A DNA stretch of 5,712 nt from Bacillota bacterium (GCA_023402915.1 JAEYFO010000115.1:1-5712), one strand, 5' to 3'. Shown: positions 1 through 5,524, counted from the stretch's first letter. Notes: generated by a model from the sequence alone, not told the origin. Translations and numbers: made by a program.

Positions 1-632
1 ATCCTGCGCTGGCCGCAAGGGTCATCCGGGCGGTGGCGGACGCCGTGCCCCTCCCCGTGACGGTGAAATTCCGAAAGGGCTGGGACGACGAAAGTGCCAA
101 CGCCGTCGAATTTGCAAAAATGGCGGAGCAGAGCGGCGCGGCTGCCGTCACGGTCCACGGCCGCACGCGGATGCAGTTTTATTCCGGCACGGCGGACTGG
201 GACTGCATCGCCCGGGTCAAGCGGGCGGTGTCCATACCCGTCATCGGCAACGGCGACGTGTTTTCTCCGGAGACCTATTTCGCCATTCGGGAGCAGACCG
301 GCTGCGACGGCGTGATGATCGCCCGGGGCGCGCAGGGAAACCCCTGGATTTTCCGGGAAATCGCCGCCGCGAAGGAAGGAAGAACGGCTCCCGTTCCCAC
401 GGCGCAGGAGCGCATGGAAACGGCGCTTCGCCACGCCCGCGGCCTCGTGGCGCAAAAGGGCGAGCACGCCGTGGTGGAAATGCGAAAGCACGTCGCCTGG
501 TATATCAGGGGAACGCCCGGCGCGGCGGCGCTTCGCGGCGCGGTCAACGAGTGTACGACGCTTTCGCAGCTGGAGGCGCTTCTTTTGGCCTACGGCGGCG
601 CAAATGCGGCCGGAACGCCCGCGCGGCCTTGA
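1..632 (+). CDS. dusB: tRNA-dihydrouridine synthase, DusB-type (5' end missing)
   Basis: Dus enzymes use FMN and NADPH to reduce uridines in the tRNA D-loop to dihydrouridine; they are cytosolic TIM-barrel flavoproteins. The gene enters the window already open (first whole codon at position 3), leaving about 209 C-terminal residues. The part with the N-terminal barrel and the catalytic Cys loop (NxGCP in the family) lies outside. Visible family marks are VTVKFRKGWDD (about 57-89), with the conserved Lys; the VHGRTR motif (about 153-170), whose His and Arg contact substrate and flavin; IGNGDV (about 243-260); and MIARGAQGNPWIF (about 309-347), the FMN-phosphate-binding end of the barrel. The C-terminal helical domain follows, with EMRKHVAWY. 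The GTG at 33 is an internal codon, not the start. The stop codon lies inside the -35 box of the greA promoter, and no terminator separates the two genes. The DusB subgroup is inferred from motif resemblance; the family itself is secure. Confidence 0.93.
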   Translation, partial: PALAARVIRAVADAVPLPVTVKFRKGWDDESANAVEFAKMAEQSGAAAVTVHGRTRMQFYSGTADWDCIARVKRAVSIPVIGNGDVFSPETYFAIREQTGCDGVMIARGAQGNPWIFREIAAAKEGRTAPVPTAQERMETALRHARGLVAQKGEHAVVEMRKHVAWYIRGTPGAAALRGAVNECTTLSQLEALLLAYGGANAAGTPARP

Positions 633-657
633 CAGGGGGGCTTTCTTTTCATATAAT
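629..657 (+). promoter_or_regulatory. Consensus sigma-A promoter for greA, overlapping the dus stop codon
   Basis: TTGACA (629-634) and TATAAT (652-657) are both perfect consensus hexamers with the optimal 17-bp spacer. The spacer starts with a run of six G and continues as a pyrimidine-rich stretch. The TGA stop of dus is part of the -35 box. Transcription would start around 663-665, giving a greA leader of about 80 nt. Hexamers and spacing are seen directly; activity is inferred. Confidence 0.88.
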
Positions 658-661
658 ATAG

Positions 662-713
662 AATGCCATTTTTTTAGAAGCAACAGCGCAATGCCATTTT
701 GCCGGCGCAACAG
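662..713 (+). repeat. Imperfect tandem duplication in the greA leader
   Basis: The 11-mer AATGCCATTTT occurs at 662-672 and 690-700, and each copy is followed by GCAACAG (680-686 and 707-713). The units are therefore about 25 bp with a period of 27-28 bp, differing by one base in spacer length. They lie entirely in the predicted greA 5' leader. A short local duplication is the simplest explanation; a regulatory role is not shown. Confidence 0.7.
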
Positions 714-717
714 CCGG
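702..717 (+). promoter_or_regulatory. Small GC-rich hairpin in the greA leader
   Basis: CCGGC (702-706) pairs perfectly with GCCGG (713-717) across a six-base loop, GCAACA. No T-run follows, so it is not a terminator. It sits about 15 nt upstream of the greA Shine-Dalgarno and could influence leader folding, but five base pairs alone are weak evidence. Confidence 0.4.
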
Positions 718-732
718 AGCGGCCAGCAGCTT

Positions 733-737
733 GGAGG
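733..737 (+). promoter_or_regulatory. greA ribosome binding site
   Basis: GGAGG at 733-737 lies six bases before the ATG at 744. This fixes the greA start there rather than at the in-frame TTG at 699, which has no Shine-Dalgarno and would add 15 residues unlike any GreA N-terminus. Confidence 0.9.
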
Positions 738-743
738 TTAAGC

Positions 744-1358
744 ATGGAAAAGAAAGAATACCGGCAGCTTTCCAGAACGGCCTATAACGAATATGTCGCC
801 AAACTGGAATACATGAAAAACACCCGCCGCCTGGAAGTTGCGCAGCACATCCAGGAAGCTCGCTCCTTCGGCGATATCAGTGAAAACGCGGAATACGATG
901 CGGCAATGGACGAGCAGTCCGCCCTCGAAGCGGAGATCGTCCAACTCGAAGAACTGCTTTCCCATGTGGAAGTGCTCGACGAGAGCGCCATCGACCTCAC
1001 CAGCGTCGGCATGGGTACCCGTATCCGCCTGCGTTTGGTGGAGCACGAATTCGAAGAGGATTACGACGTGGTGTCCACCACCGAAGCCGATCCCTTCCGC
1101 AAGCGCTTCAAGGTCAAATGCGACGGCAGCGATCTCAACCATTTTCTCGGCTACGCCGATGGTCAGGAGATCGAGCTGGAGCTTCCGCCCAAGCTCTCCA
1201 ACGACTCTCCCGTGGGTCATGCGCTCCTGGGTCACAAGGTCGGCCAGATCGTCGAAGTGGCCGCTCCCGCCGGTCTGTTCCACTACGAGATTCTTTCCAT
1301 CGGAAAGATCCCGGAGTCTCCCAGCGGAACCTACAGCGACGAGACCATCGTCGGCTGA
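744..1358 (+). CDS. greA: Transcription elongation factor GreA, variant with insertion and C-terminal extension
   Basis: GreA enters the secondary channel of backtracked RNA polymerase and stimulates cleavage of the extruded RNA 3' end. The predicted protein has 204 residues, against about 158 usual. Residues 1-75 form the N-terminal helical hairpin, with the tip motif GDISENAEYD at 43-52; D44 and E47 correspond to the acidic residues that coordinate the catalytic metal. The C-terminal FKBP-like domain is recognisable from TEADP (113-117) and from SPVGHALLGHKVG (155-167), followed by APAGLFHYEILSI. Between these two blocks lie about 33 residues where four or five are usual. A tail of about 15 residues rich in Ser, Pro, Gly and Thr follows residue 189. 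The frame is open throughout and both flanks match GreA, so a sequencing frameshift is unlikely. The gene has its own promoter and terminator and precedes lysS. Assignment to the GreA/GreB family is secure; whether this is the main GreA or a paralogue cannot be told from the window. Confidence 0.92.
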   Translation: MEKKEYRQLSRTAYNEYVAKLEYMKNTRRLEVAQHIQEARSFGDISENAEYDAAMDEQSALEAEIVQLEELLSHVEVLDESAIDLTSVGMGTRIRLRLVEHEFEEDYDVVSTTEADPFRKRFKVKCDGSDLNHFLGYADGQEIELELPPKLSNDSPVGHALLGHKVGQIVEVAAPAGLFHYEILSIGKIPESPSGTYSDETIVG

Positions 1359-1391
1359 CGCGGGCACAGCGCAGCTCCATTTGTCTTTTTG

Positions 1392-1423
1392 CGGGCCGCA
1401 CGACGCTGTGCGGTCCGTTTTTT
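1392..1423 (+). terminator. Intrinsic terminator of greA
   Basis: A ten-pair stem has arms CGGGCCGCAC (1392-1401) and GTGCGGTCCG (1408-1417), with one G-U pair and a six-base loop GACGCT, directly followed by six T (1418-1423). It lies 33 nt after the greA stop. The 3' arm and T-run can alternatively pair with 1425-1431 (see the findings). Confidence 0.92.
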
Positions 1424-1517
1424 GAACGGACAAACAGTTCCTTTTTCCAATGTTCAAATATTGCGGCCGACGCGGCCGTTGCCCTATTGAAACTTAAAAA
1501 AGCGAGGTACCGCACCG
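1424..1517 (+). promoter_or_regulatory. lysS upstream region: weak promoter candidate and weak Shine-Dalgarno
   Basis: This 94-nt stretch must hold the lysS control signals if the greA terminator works. The best promoter I find is TTGAAC (1422-1427), 18 bp, TCCAAT (1446-1451), matching consensus at only 8 of 12 positions, and its -35 overlaps the terminator T-run. A strong small palindrome follows: CGGCCG at 1464-1469 and 1473-1478 around ACG. The Shine-Dalgarno is probably GAGG at 1504-1507, ten bases from the ATG, so rather distant. GGTACCGC at 1506-1513 overlaps it and resembles the T-box core (see the findings). Confidence 0.35.
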
Positions 1518-3503
1518 ATGGATCAGAACAACAACACGCGCCCCGAGGGCGCAGTGCCCGAGCAGACGCAGGCCGAATACAGCGAGATCGTGCGCGTCCG
1601 CCGGGAAAAGCTCGCCGCCCTTCAGCAGGCCGGAGCCGATCCCTTTGAACAGGTCAATTACGATCAGGCCAACCATTCCACCGAGATCATCAACGCCTAC
1701 GATTCCTTCGAGGGCAAGACCGTCCGCATCGCCGGCCGCCTGATGAGCAAGCGCATCATGGGCAAGGCTTCCTTTGCGCACCTTCTCGACCGGGAGGGCC
1801 AGATCCAGATCTATGTCAAGCGCGACATTCTGGGCGAAGAAGCCTATAAGAGCTTCAAGACGCTGGATATTGGCGACATCATCGGCGTTGAAGGCAAGGT
1901 GTTCAAGACCCGCGCGGGTGAAGTGTCCGTCGAAGCGGAAAATTTTGTCCTTTTGAGCAAGTCCCTTCTGCCCCTGCCGGAGAAGTTCCACGGTCTCAAG
2001 GATCCCGATCTGCGCTATCGCCAGCGCTACGTGGACATGATCGTCAATCCAGAGGTGCGCGACACGTTCGTCAAGCGCTCCATCATCATCCGGGAGATTC
2101 GCCGTTATCTGGACGAGCGCGGCTTCCTTGAAGTGGAGACCCCCGTGCTCAACACCATCCCCGGCGGCGCGAACGCCCGGCCCTTCATCACGCATCACAA
2201 CACCCTCGACATCGACATGTACCTGCGCATTGCGACGGAGCTGTACCTCAAGCGCTGCATCGTCGGCGGCATGGAGCGGGTCTATGAGATCGGCCGCATT
2301 TTCCGCAACGAGGGCATGGACATCAAGCACAATCCCGAGTTCACCACGGTGGAGCTCTATCAGGCCTACGGCGATTACCAGACCATGATGGAGATCACCG
2401 AGGGCATCATCACCGCCTGCAACAAGGCCGTCGGCAACAGCGACCTTATCGTTTATCAGGGGCAGGAGATCGACCTTGGCTCGCCCTTCCGCCGCATCAC
2501 CATGAACGACATCGTCAAGGAAGTGACCGGCGCGGATTTCTACGCCTGCGAAACGGACGAAGAAGCGCAGAAGCTGGCCAACACCATCGGCCTCAAGGAC
2601 GTGGAAAAGTACGGCCGCGGCAAGCTGCTGGCCCTGGCGTTTGACGCATTCGTCGAGGATACGCTCATTCAGCCCACGTTCGTGACGGAATACCCGGTCG
2701 AGATCTCTCCGCTGAGCAAGCGCATGCCTTCGAAGAAGTACGTCACCGAGCGCTTCGAGCTGTTCATCGGCGGCCGCGAATACTGCAACGCTTTCTCCGA
2801 GCTGAACGACCCCATCGACCAGCGCGAACGCTTCAAGGCGCAGGTGGCGCAGCGCGACTGCGGCGACGACGAAGCCATGTTCTTCGATGAGGATTTCTGC
2901 GTTGCGCTCGAATACGGCATGCCTCCCACGGGCGGCGCCGGTCTTGGCGTGGATCGTCTCGTCATGCTGCTGACCGACTCGTTCTCCATCCGCGACGTTT
3001 TGCTCTTCCCCACGATGAAGCCCATCGGTCTGAGCAAGTCCGCCGAGAGCGGCGAAGCCGGGGAAGCTGCGGCGGAAGCCGCTCCTGCCGGAGACGACAA
3101 CGGCTTCTTTACGCCCAACGACAAGATCGATTTTTCCAAGGTGAAGATCGAGCCGCTCTTTGAGGAGCAGGTGGATTTTGAGACGTTCTCCAAGTCCGAT
3201 TTCCGCGCGGTGAAGGTCAAGGAATGCGAAGCTGTCAAGAAGTCCAAGAAGCTCTTAAAGTTCGTTTTGGACGACGGAACCGGCGTAGACAGGGTCATTT
3301 TGAGCGGTATTCACGAGTATTATGAGCCGGAAGAGCTGGTGGGCAAGACCTGCATCGCTATCACGAACCTGCCGCCCCGCCCCATGATGGGCATCAAGTC
3401 CTGCGGCATGCTGATCTCCGCCGTGTGTGAAGAGGACGGCGCGGAGAAGCTGAACCTTCTCATGGTGGATAACCATATCCCCGCCGGCGCGAAGCTCTAT
3501 TGA
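1518..3503 (+). CDS. lysS: Lysyl-tRNA synthetase (class II) with fused C-terminal tRNA-binding domain
   Basis: LysRS charges tRNA-Lys with lysine using ATP in the cytosol. The protein has 661 residues, while ordinary bacterial class II LysRS has about 500. In order: a short N-terminal region (1-55) beginning with an N/E/Q-rich stretch; an OB-fold anticodon-binding domain (about 65-150, with [18 protein letters not shown]); class II motif 1 around [15 protein letters not shown] (170-184) and the following helix; motif 2, [18 protein letters not shown] (259-276), with R263 and E265 contacting ATP; and motif 3, GAGLGVDRL (473-481), with R480. The core ends near residue 504. An Ala/Glu/Gly-rich linker (505-530) leads to a Trbp111/EMAPII-type OB fold (about 550-661), with [48 protein letters not shown] and a PAGAKLY end. 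These closely resemble the C-terminal domain of bacterial MetRS. The frame stays open across the join. The ATG at 1518 is chosen because it follows GAGG and gives the usual N-terminal length. A terminator follows. Confidence 0.97.
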   Translation: MDQNNNTRPEGAVPEQTQAEYSEIVRVRREKLAALQQAGADPFEQVNYDQANHSTEIINAYDSFEGKTVRIAGRLMSKRIMGKASFAHLLDREGQIQIYVKRDILGEEAYKSFKTLDIGDIIGVEGKVFKTRAGEVSVEAENFVLLSKSLLPLPEKFHGLKDPDLRYRQRYVDMIVNPEVRDTFVKRSIIIREIRRYLDERGFLEVETPVLNTIPGGANARPFITHHNTLDIDMYLRIATELYLKRCIVGGMERVYEIGRIFRNEGMDIKHNPEFTTVELYQAYGDYQTMMEITEGIITACNKAVGNSDLIVYQGQEIDLGSPFRRITMNDIVKEVTGADFYACETDEEAQKLANTIGLKDVEKYGRGKLLALAFDAFVEDTLIQPTFVTEYPVEISPLSKRMPSKKYVTERFELFIGGREYCNAFSELNDPIDQRERFKAQVAQRDCGDDEAMFFDEDFCVALEYGMPPTGGAGLGVDRLVMLLTDSFSIRDVLLFPTMKPIGLSKSAESGEAGEAAAEAAPAGDDNGFFTPNDKIDFSKVKIEPLFEEQVDFETFSKSDFRAVKVKECEAVKKSKKLLKFVLDDGTGVDRVILSGIHEYYEPEELVGKTCIAITNLPPRPMMGIKSCGMLISAVCEEDGAEKLNLLMVDNHIPAGAKLY

Positions 3504-3528
3504 TCAGGAAACAAGAAAAATATTTTTC

Positions 3529-3560
3529 CAGCCCTGCAATGTTTGCGGGGCTGTTTTTTT
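3529..3560 (+). terminator. Intrinsic terminator of lysS
   Basis: Arms CAGCCCTGCAA (3529-3539) and TTGCGGGGCTG (3543-3553) form eleven pairs, one of them G-U, around a three-base loop. Seven T (3554-3560) follow. The perfect 14-bp AT palindrome at 3515-3528 abuts the 5' arm and could supply a weak U-run for leftward termination, but no gene is seen there that would need it. Confidence 0.95.
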
Positions 3561-3572
3561 GTGCGTGTTCGG

Positions 3573-3601
3573 TTGTGGAAAGCCTGCGCCGGTGTTATAA
3601 T
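3573..3601 (+). promoter_or_regulatory. Sigma-A promoter of the ATPase-GNAT operon (extended -10)
   Basis: TTGTGG (3573-3578), a 17-bp spacer and a perfect TATAAT (3596-3601), with TG at 3593-3594 giving an extended -10 element that can compensate for the imperfect -35. The predicted start near 3608 gives a leader of about 40 nt. It begins 12 bp after the lysS terminator T-run, so the downstream pair appears to be its own transcription unit. Confidence 0.8.
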
Positions 3602-3635
3602 CGGTTCAAAACAGCGAAAAAATGTTCGCGATTTT

Positions 3636-3642
3636 AAGGGGG
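3636..3642 (+). promoter_or_regulatory. Ribosome binding site deciding the ATPase start
   Basis: AAGGGGG at 3636-3642 lies six bases before the ATG at 3649. The in-frame ATG at 3622 has only an A-rich stretch before it, so the shorter form is preferred. Confidence 0.8.
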
Positions 3643-3648
3643 CGCCGG

Positions 3649-4566
3649 ATGTCACAGCTGTATCTTGAGCGGTTCCGCCTGCCGACGCAGGATCTGGAAG
3701 ACAGCTTTTTCTTCGCGCAAAAACGCGCTTGTTATCATGGGACGTATCCGTTCCGCCTGTTCCCGGAAAAGGGATTGCGGACGGTCAAATTTGCCCCGAT
3801 CACGATTTTTTATGGAAGCAACGGTTCGGGAAAGACCACACTGCTGAATCTCATCGCGCAAAAGGCGCGGCTGATCCGCCATTCCGCCTTCAACGGCAGC
3901 GCGTTCTTTCCGGCTTATCTGAAGCTGTGCGCCCTGTCCGGGCCGGGTGCTCCGCCCGGCAGCCAGATCTTGACCAGCGACGACGTGTTTGACTATGTAC
4001 TCGACCTCCGCGCTTTGAATGACGGCATCGACCGGCGGCGGGAGGACCTGTTCCGGGAGTATCTCGACCGGAGGGGCAGGAGCCTACAACTTCATTCCAT
4101 GGACGATTATGAGGAATTCAAGGCCAACCATGAAGCGCAGCGAAAGACCGAGTCCGAGTTTGTCCGCGAGCGCCTGATGAGAAACGTCGATCTTTTCTCC
4201 AACGGCGAAAGCGCCATGCGGTATTTTGTGGAGCATATTACCGAAAATGCGCTCTATCTGCTCGACGAACCGGAAAACAGCCTGTCCGTTTCCAAACAGC
4301 AGGAATTGGCCAAATATCTCTATGATTCGGCGCGGTATTTCGGCTGTCAGTTCATCATTTCCACCCATTCGCCCGTGATTCTTTCCATAGAAGATGCGAT
4401 GGTTTACGATCTGGACGCCCGTCCGGTCAAGGCGCGTCCCTGGACGGCGCTGGAAAACGTCCGGCAGTATTTCGCGTTTTTTGAGGCGCACCGGGAAGAA
4501 TTTTTGCAGCCGAAGAAAACGCCTTCGCGCAAAAAGACGGAAAAAGTGCAGGAGGAATTGGAATGA
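3649..4566 (+). CDS. Predicted ATPase of the ABC/AAA (RecF/OLD-like, COG3910-type) class
   Basis: A cytosolic ATPase of unknown role, 305 residues, with no signal peptide or membrane segment. ABC-type head motifs are complete. Walker A is GSNGSGKTT (56-64). A signature-like FSNGES (183-188) fills the place of LSGGQ and resembles the SHGE form of stand-alone predicted ATPases. Walker B is LYLLDEPENS (202-211), with D206 and catalytic E207, and the switch His is in STHSPV (H240). The N-terminus has a strand-like LYLERFRL typical of SMC/RecF/OLD heads. Only about 120 residues separate Walker A from the signature, so there is no long coiled-coil arm. There is no TOPRIM nuclease domain after the head, unlike OLD proteins. 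The C-terminus ends in a Lys-rich tail (about 288-305). The gene is translationally coupled to the GNAT gene. The family as a protein class is clear; substrate and process are not. A transporter role is unlikely because no permease is seen beside it. Confidence 0.85.
   Translation: MSQLYLERFRLPTQDLEDSFFFAQKRACYHGTYPFRLFPEKGLRTVKFAPITIFYGSNGSGKTTLLNLIAQKARLIRHSAFNGSAFFPAYLKLCALSGPGAPPGSQILTSDDVFDYVLDLRALNDGIDRRREDLFREYLDRRGRSLQLHSMDDYEEFKANHEAQRKTESEFVRERLMRNVDLFSNGESAMRYFVEHITENALYLLDEPENSLSVSKQQELAKYLYDSARYFGCQFIISTHSPVILSIEDAMVYDLDARPVKARPWTALENVRQYFAFFEAHREEFLQPKKTPSRKKTEKVQEELE
4550..4555 (+). promoter_or_regulatory. Ribosome binding site of the GNAT gene inside the ATPase gene
   Basis: A perfect AGGAGG (4550-4555) lies seven bases before the ATG at 4563. 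It falls within the last codons of the ATPase gene and supports an ATGA stop-start overlap with coupled translation. Confidence 0.88.
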
Positions 4567-5096
4567 AACGGAGCGTTCAGGAATTTTCTGACCGGTATTT
4601 GGTTCGGATTCTCGAAAAATCGGACATGGATGCGGTCTTTGAGCTGTATCAGGGCAATCCGCAGTATTTTGCTAGCTTCCGCGAGCCCACCGTGCCGGAT
4701 CAAGCTCGGACGGAGGAGGATCGGACGGCGCTTCCGCCGGGAAAAACGGCGGCGGACAAGCGCTTCGCCGGATTTTTTGACGGGGAAACGCTGCTGGCCG
4801 TGCTCGACCTGATCGACGGCTATCCGCAGGAGGATACGGCCTATGTGGGGCTGTTTTTGCTGCGCCGCGACCGGCAGGGCAAGGGAGAGGGAACCCGGAT
4901 ATTTTCCGGCGTGTGCGCTGCGCTGGAGCAGGAGGGCTTTGCGCGCATTCGCTTGGCGATCCTCAAGGATAATGCGCAGGCGCAGGCGTTCTGGAAAAAG
5001 AACGGTTTTTCCGTGATGGAAGAGGTGGAGAGGGGAAAAGAAGCGTTTCTTCTTGCCGAAAAGATCCTCAAAACCGGTGAGAGCAGAAAAATATAA
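4563..5096 (+). CDS. GNAT family N-acetyltransferase
   Basis: GNAT enzymes transfer the acetyl group of acetyl-CoA to an amine on a small molecule, peptide or protein. The 177-residue protein has the standard fold order. An N-terminal strand-helix (about 12-31, YLVRILEKSDMDAVFELY) is followed by a loop segment containing LPPGKT (57-62). Then come the central strands, with GFFDGETLLAVLDLIDGYP (70-88) and YVGLFLL (94-100). Motif A, RQGKGEG (104-110), is the Q/RxxGxG/A pyrophosphate loop for CoA. Motif B is KDNAQAQAFWKKNGF (135-149), with Asn and the aromatic residues typical of the family. Length is normal and no catalytic segment is missing. The start overlaps the ATPase stop as ATGA, so the two proteins are probably made in a fixed ratio and may act together. 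The acceptor cannot be deduced; resemblance to general GNATs of unknown specificity is all that can be claimed. Confidence 0.9.
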   Translation: MKRSVQEFSDRYLVRILEKSDMDAVFELYQGNPQYFASFREPTVPDQARTEEDRTALPPGKTAADKRFAGFFDGETLLAVLDLIDGYPQEDTAYVGLFLLRRDRQGKGEGTRIFSGVCAALEQEGFARIRLAILKDNAQAQAFWKKNGFSVMEEVERGKEAFLLAEKILKTGESRKI

Positions 5097-5127
5097 GAAG
5101 AAACAACAAAAATTTTTGCTGAAAATC

Positions 5128-5156
5128 GGCCTCTGCGACAGCGCAGGGGTCTTTTT
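5128..5156 (+). terminator. Intrinsic terminator of the ATPase-GNAT operon
   Basis: A ten-pair stem (5128-5137 with 5142-5151, two G-U pairs) closes a four-base ACAG loop and is followed by five T (5152-5156), then C and three more T. It lies 31 nt after the GNAT stop. An AAAAT run upstream gives a weak U-run on the opposite strand, so some leftward termination is conceivable. Confidence 0.88.
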
Positions 5157-5353
5157 CTTTGGAAAAACAGAAGATTTTTTGAAGAAAATCGCAGAGGGGA
5201 GTATGAGATTTTGCCGGGAAAATCCGTGGAGTTATGCGGAAAATCTGTAAAAAGCTGGGAGGAAGAACATGAAAACCGAATGATAGATTGGGAATTTGAA
5301 ATAAAAAGTTCAGAATGAAAAGAACTTTTTCGTGGAAAATAATGGATAAAGTG
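5157..5353. other. AT-rich intergenic spacer before the rRNA promoters
   Basis: No convincing gene is seen on either strand. GAAAATC recurs at 5184-5190, 5218-5224 and 5239-5245, and also at 5121-5127 just before the terminator stem. Two very short ORFs with purine-rich leaders occur: 5203-5250 (15 codons) and 5269-5283 (4 codons, after GGGAGG). Neither has a recognisable product. A perfect inverted repeat lies at 5303-5330. Base composition is clearly more AT-rich than the coding DNA to the left. Confidence 0.5.
5303..5330. repeat. AT-rich perfect inverted repeat upstream of P1
   Basis: AAAAAGTTC (5303-5311) and GAACTTTTT (5322-5330) are exact reverse complements, nine pairs around a ten-base loop. 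Only two pairs are G-C, and the T-run is part of the arm, so it would be a poor intrinsic terminator. It ends 23 bp before the P1 -35 box, where a regulator site or an A/T-rich upstream element could sit. Confidence 0.6.
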
Positions 5354-5382
5354 TTGAAAAACATGCAAAGCAGCCGTATAAT
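5354..5382 (+). promoter_or_regulatory. Upstream promoter P1 of the putative rRNA operon
   Basis: TTGAAA (5354-5359), a 17-bp spacer and a perfect TATAAT (5377-5382). DNA upstream is A/T-rich with phased A-tracts, as expected for strong rRNA promoters. The start would be close to 5389. It lies 204 bp upstream of P2 in the same orientation, which fits the tandem promoters common before Bacillota rrn operons. Confidence 0.78.
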
Positions 5383-5388
5383 TATAAA

Positions 5389-5493
5389 ATGAAAAACAGG
5401 ACGGAAAAAAGCAATGAACACGCCGCCGGACGTATCGTGAAATGGCAAAAAACTGCGAAAAACATAGAAAAAAGAAGATTTGGCTTAAAATAA
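5389..5493 (+). CDS. Possible leaderless small ORF, basic 34-residue peptide
   Basis: An ATG at 5389, exactly where P1 transcription is expected to begin, opens 34 codons ending in TAA at 5491-5493. The peptide starts MKNRTEK and ends KRRFGLK; it has eleven Lys/Arg against three Asp/Glu, no membrane segment and no signal peptide. There is no Shine-Dalgarno, so translation would have to be leaderless. I recognise no family. A chance ORF in an A-rich rRNA leader is the more probable explanation; the match of ATG and predicted start site is the only positive point. Confidence 0.15.
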   Translation: MKNRTEKSNEHAAGRIVKWQKTAKNIEKRRFGLK

Positions 5494-5524
5494 ATTTTTA
5501 ATTTGAAATTCAATCGGAATTTAA

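Noticed and set aside
699..743. In-frame TTG at 699 as a longer greA start
   Set aside because: No Shine-Dalgarno before it; the extra 15 residues do not look like GreA; the ATG at 744 has a GGAGG at ideal spacing.
738..1457. Long minus-strand open frame opposite greA
   Set aside because: It is antisense to a clear greA gene and crosses its terminator; the protein resembles no family and is explained by GC-rich codon bias on the other strand.
1118..1648. Plus-strand Arg-rich open frame bridging greA and lysS
   Set aside because: Out of frame with both real genes, crosses a strong terminator, and has the Arg/Ser-rich composition typical of a wrong-frame reading.
1494..2330. Minus-strand open frame of 278 codons opposite the lysS N-terminal half
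   Set aside because: Shadow of a highly conserved lysS coding region; no ribosome binding site or recognisable domain.
2669..3298. Minus-strand open frame opposite the lysS C-terminal half
   Set aside because: Low-complexity Ser-rich shadow of the lysS frame, without supporting signals.
3622..3648. Upstream ATG at 3622 as the ATPase start
   Set aside because: No ribosome binding site before it, whereas AAGGGGG lies six bases before the ATG at 3649.
4841..5448. Two overlapping minus-strand open frames with Phe/Ile-rich, membrane-like segments
   Set aside because: The hydrophobic look comes from T-rich sequence opposite A-rich DNA; the frames run through the GNAT gene end, a terminator and the P1 promoter, and lack clear starts.
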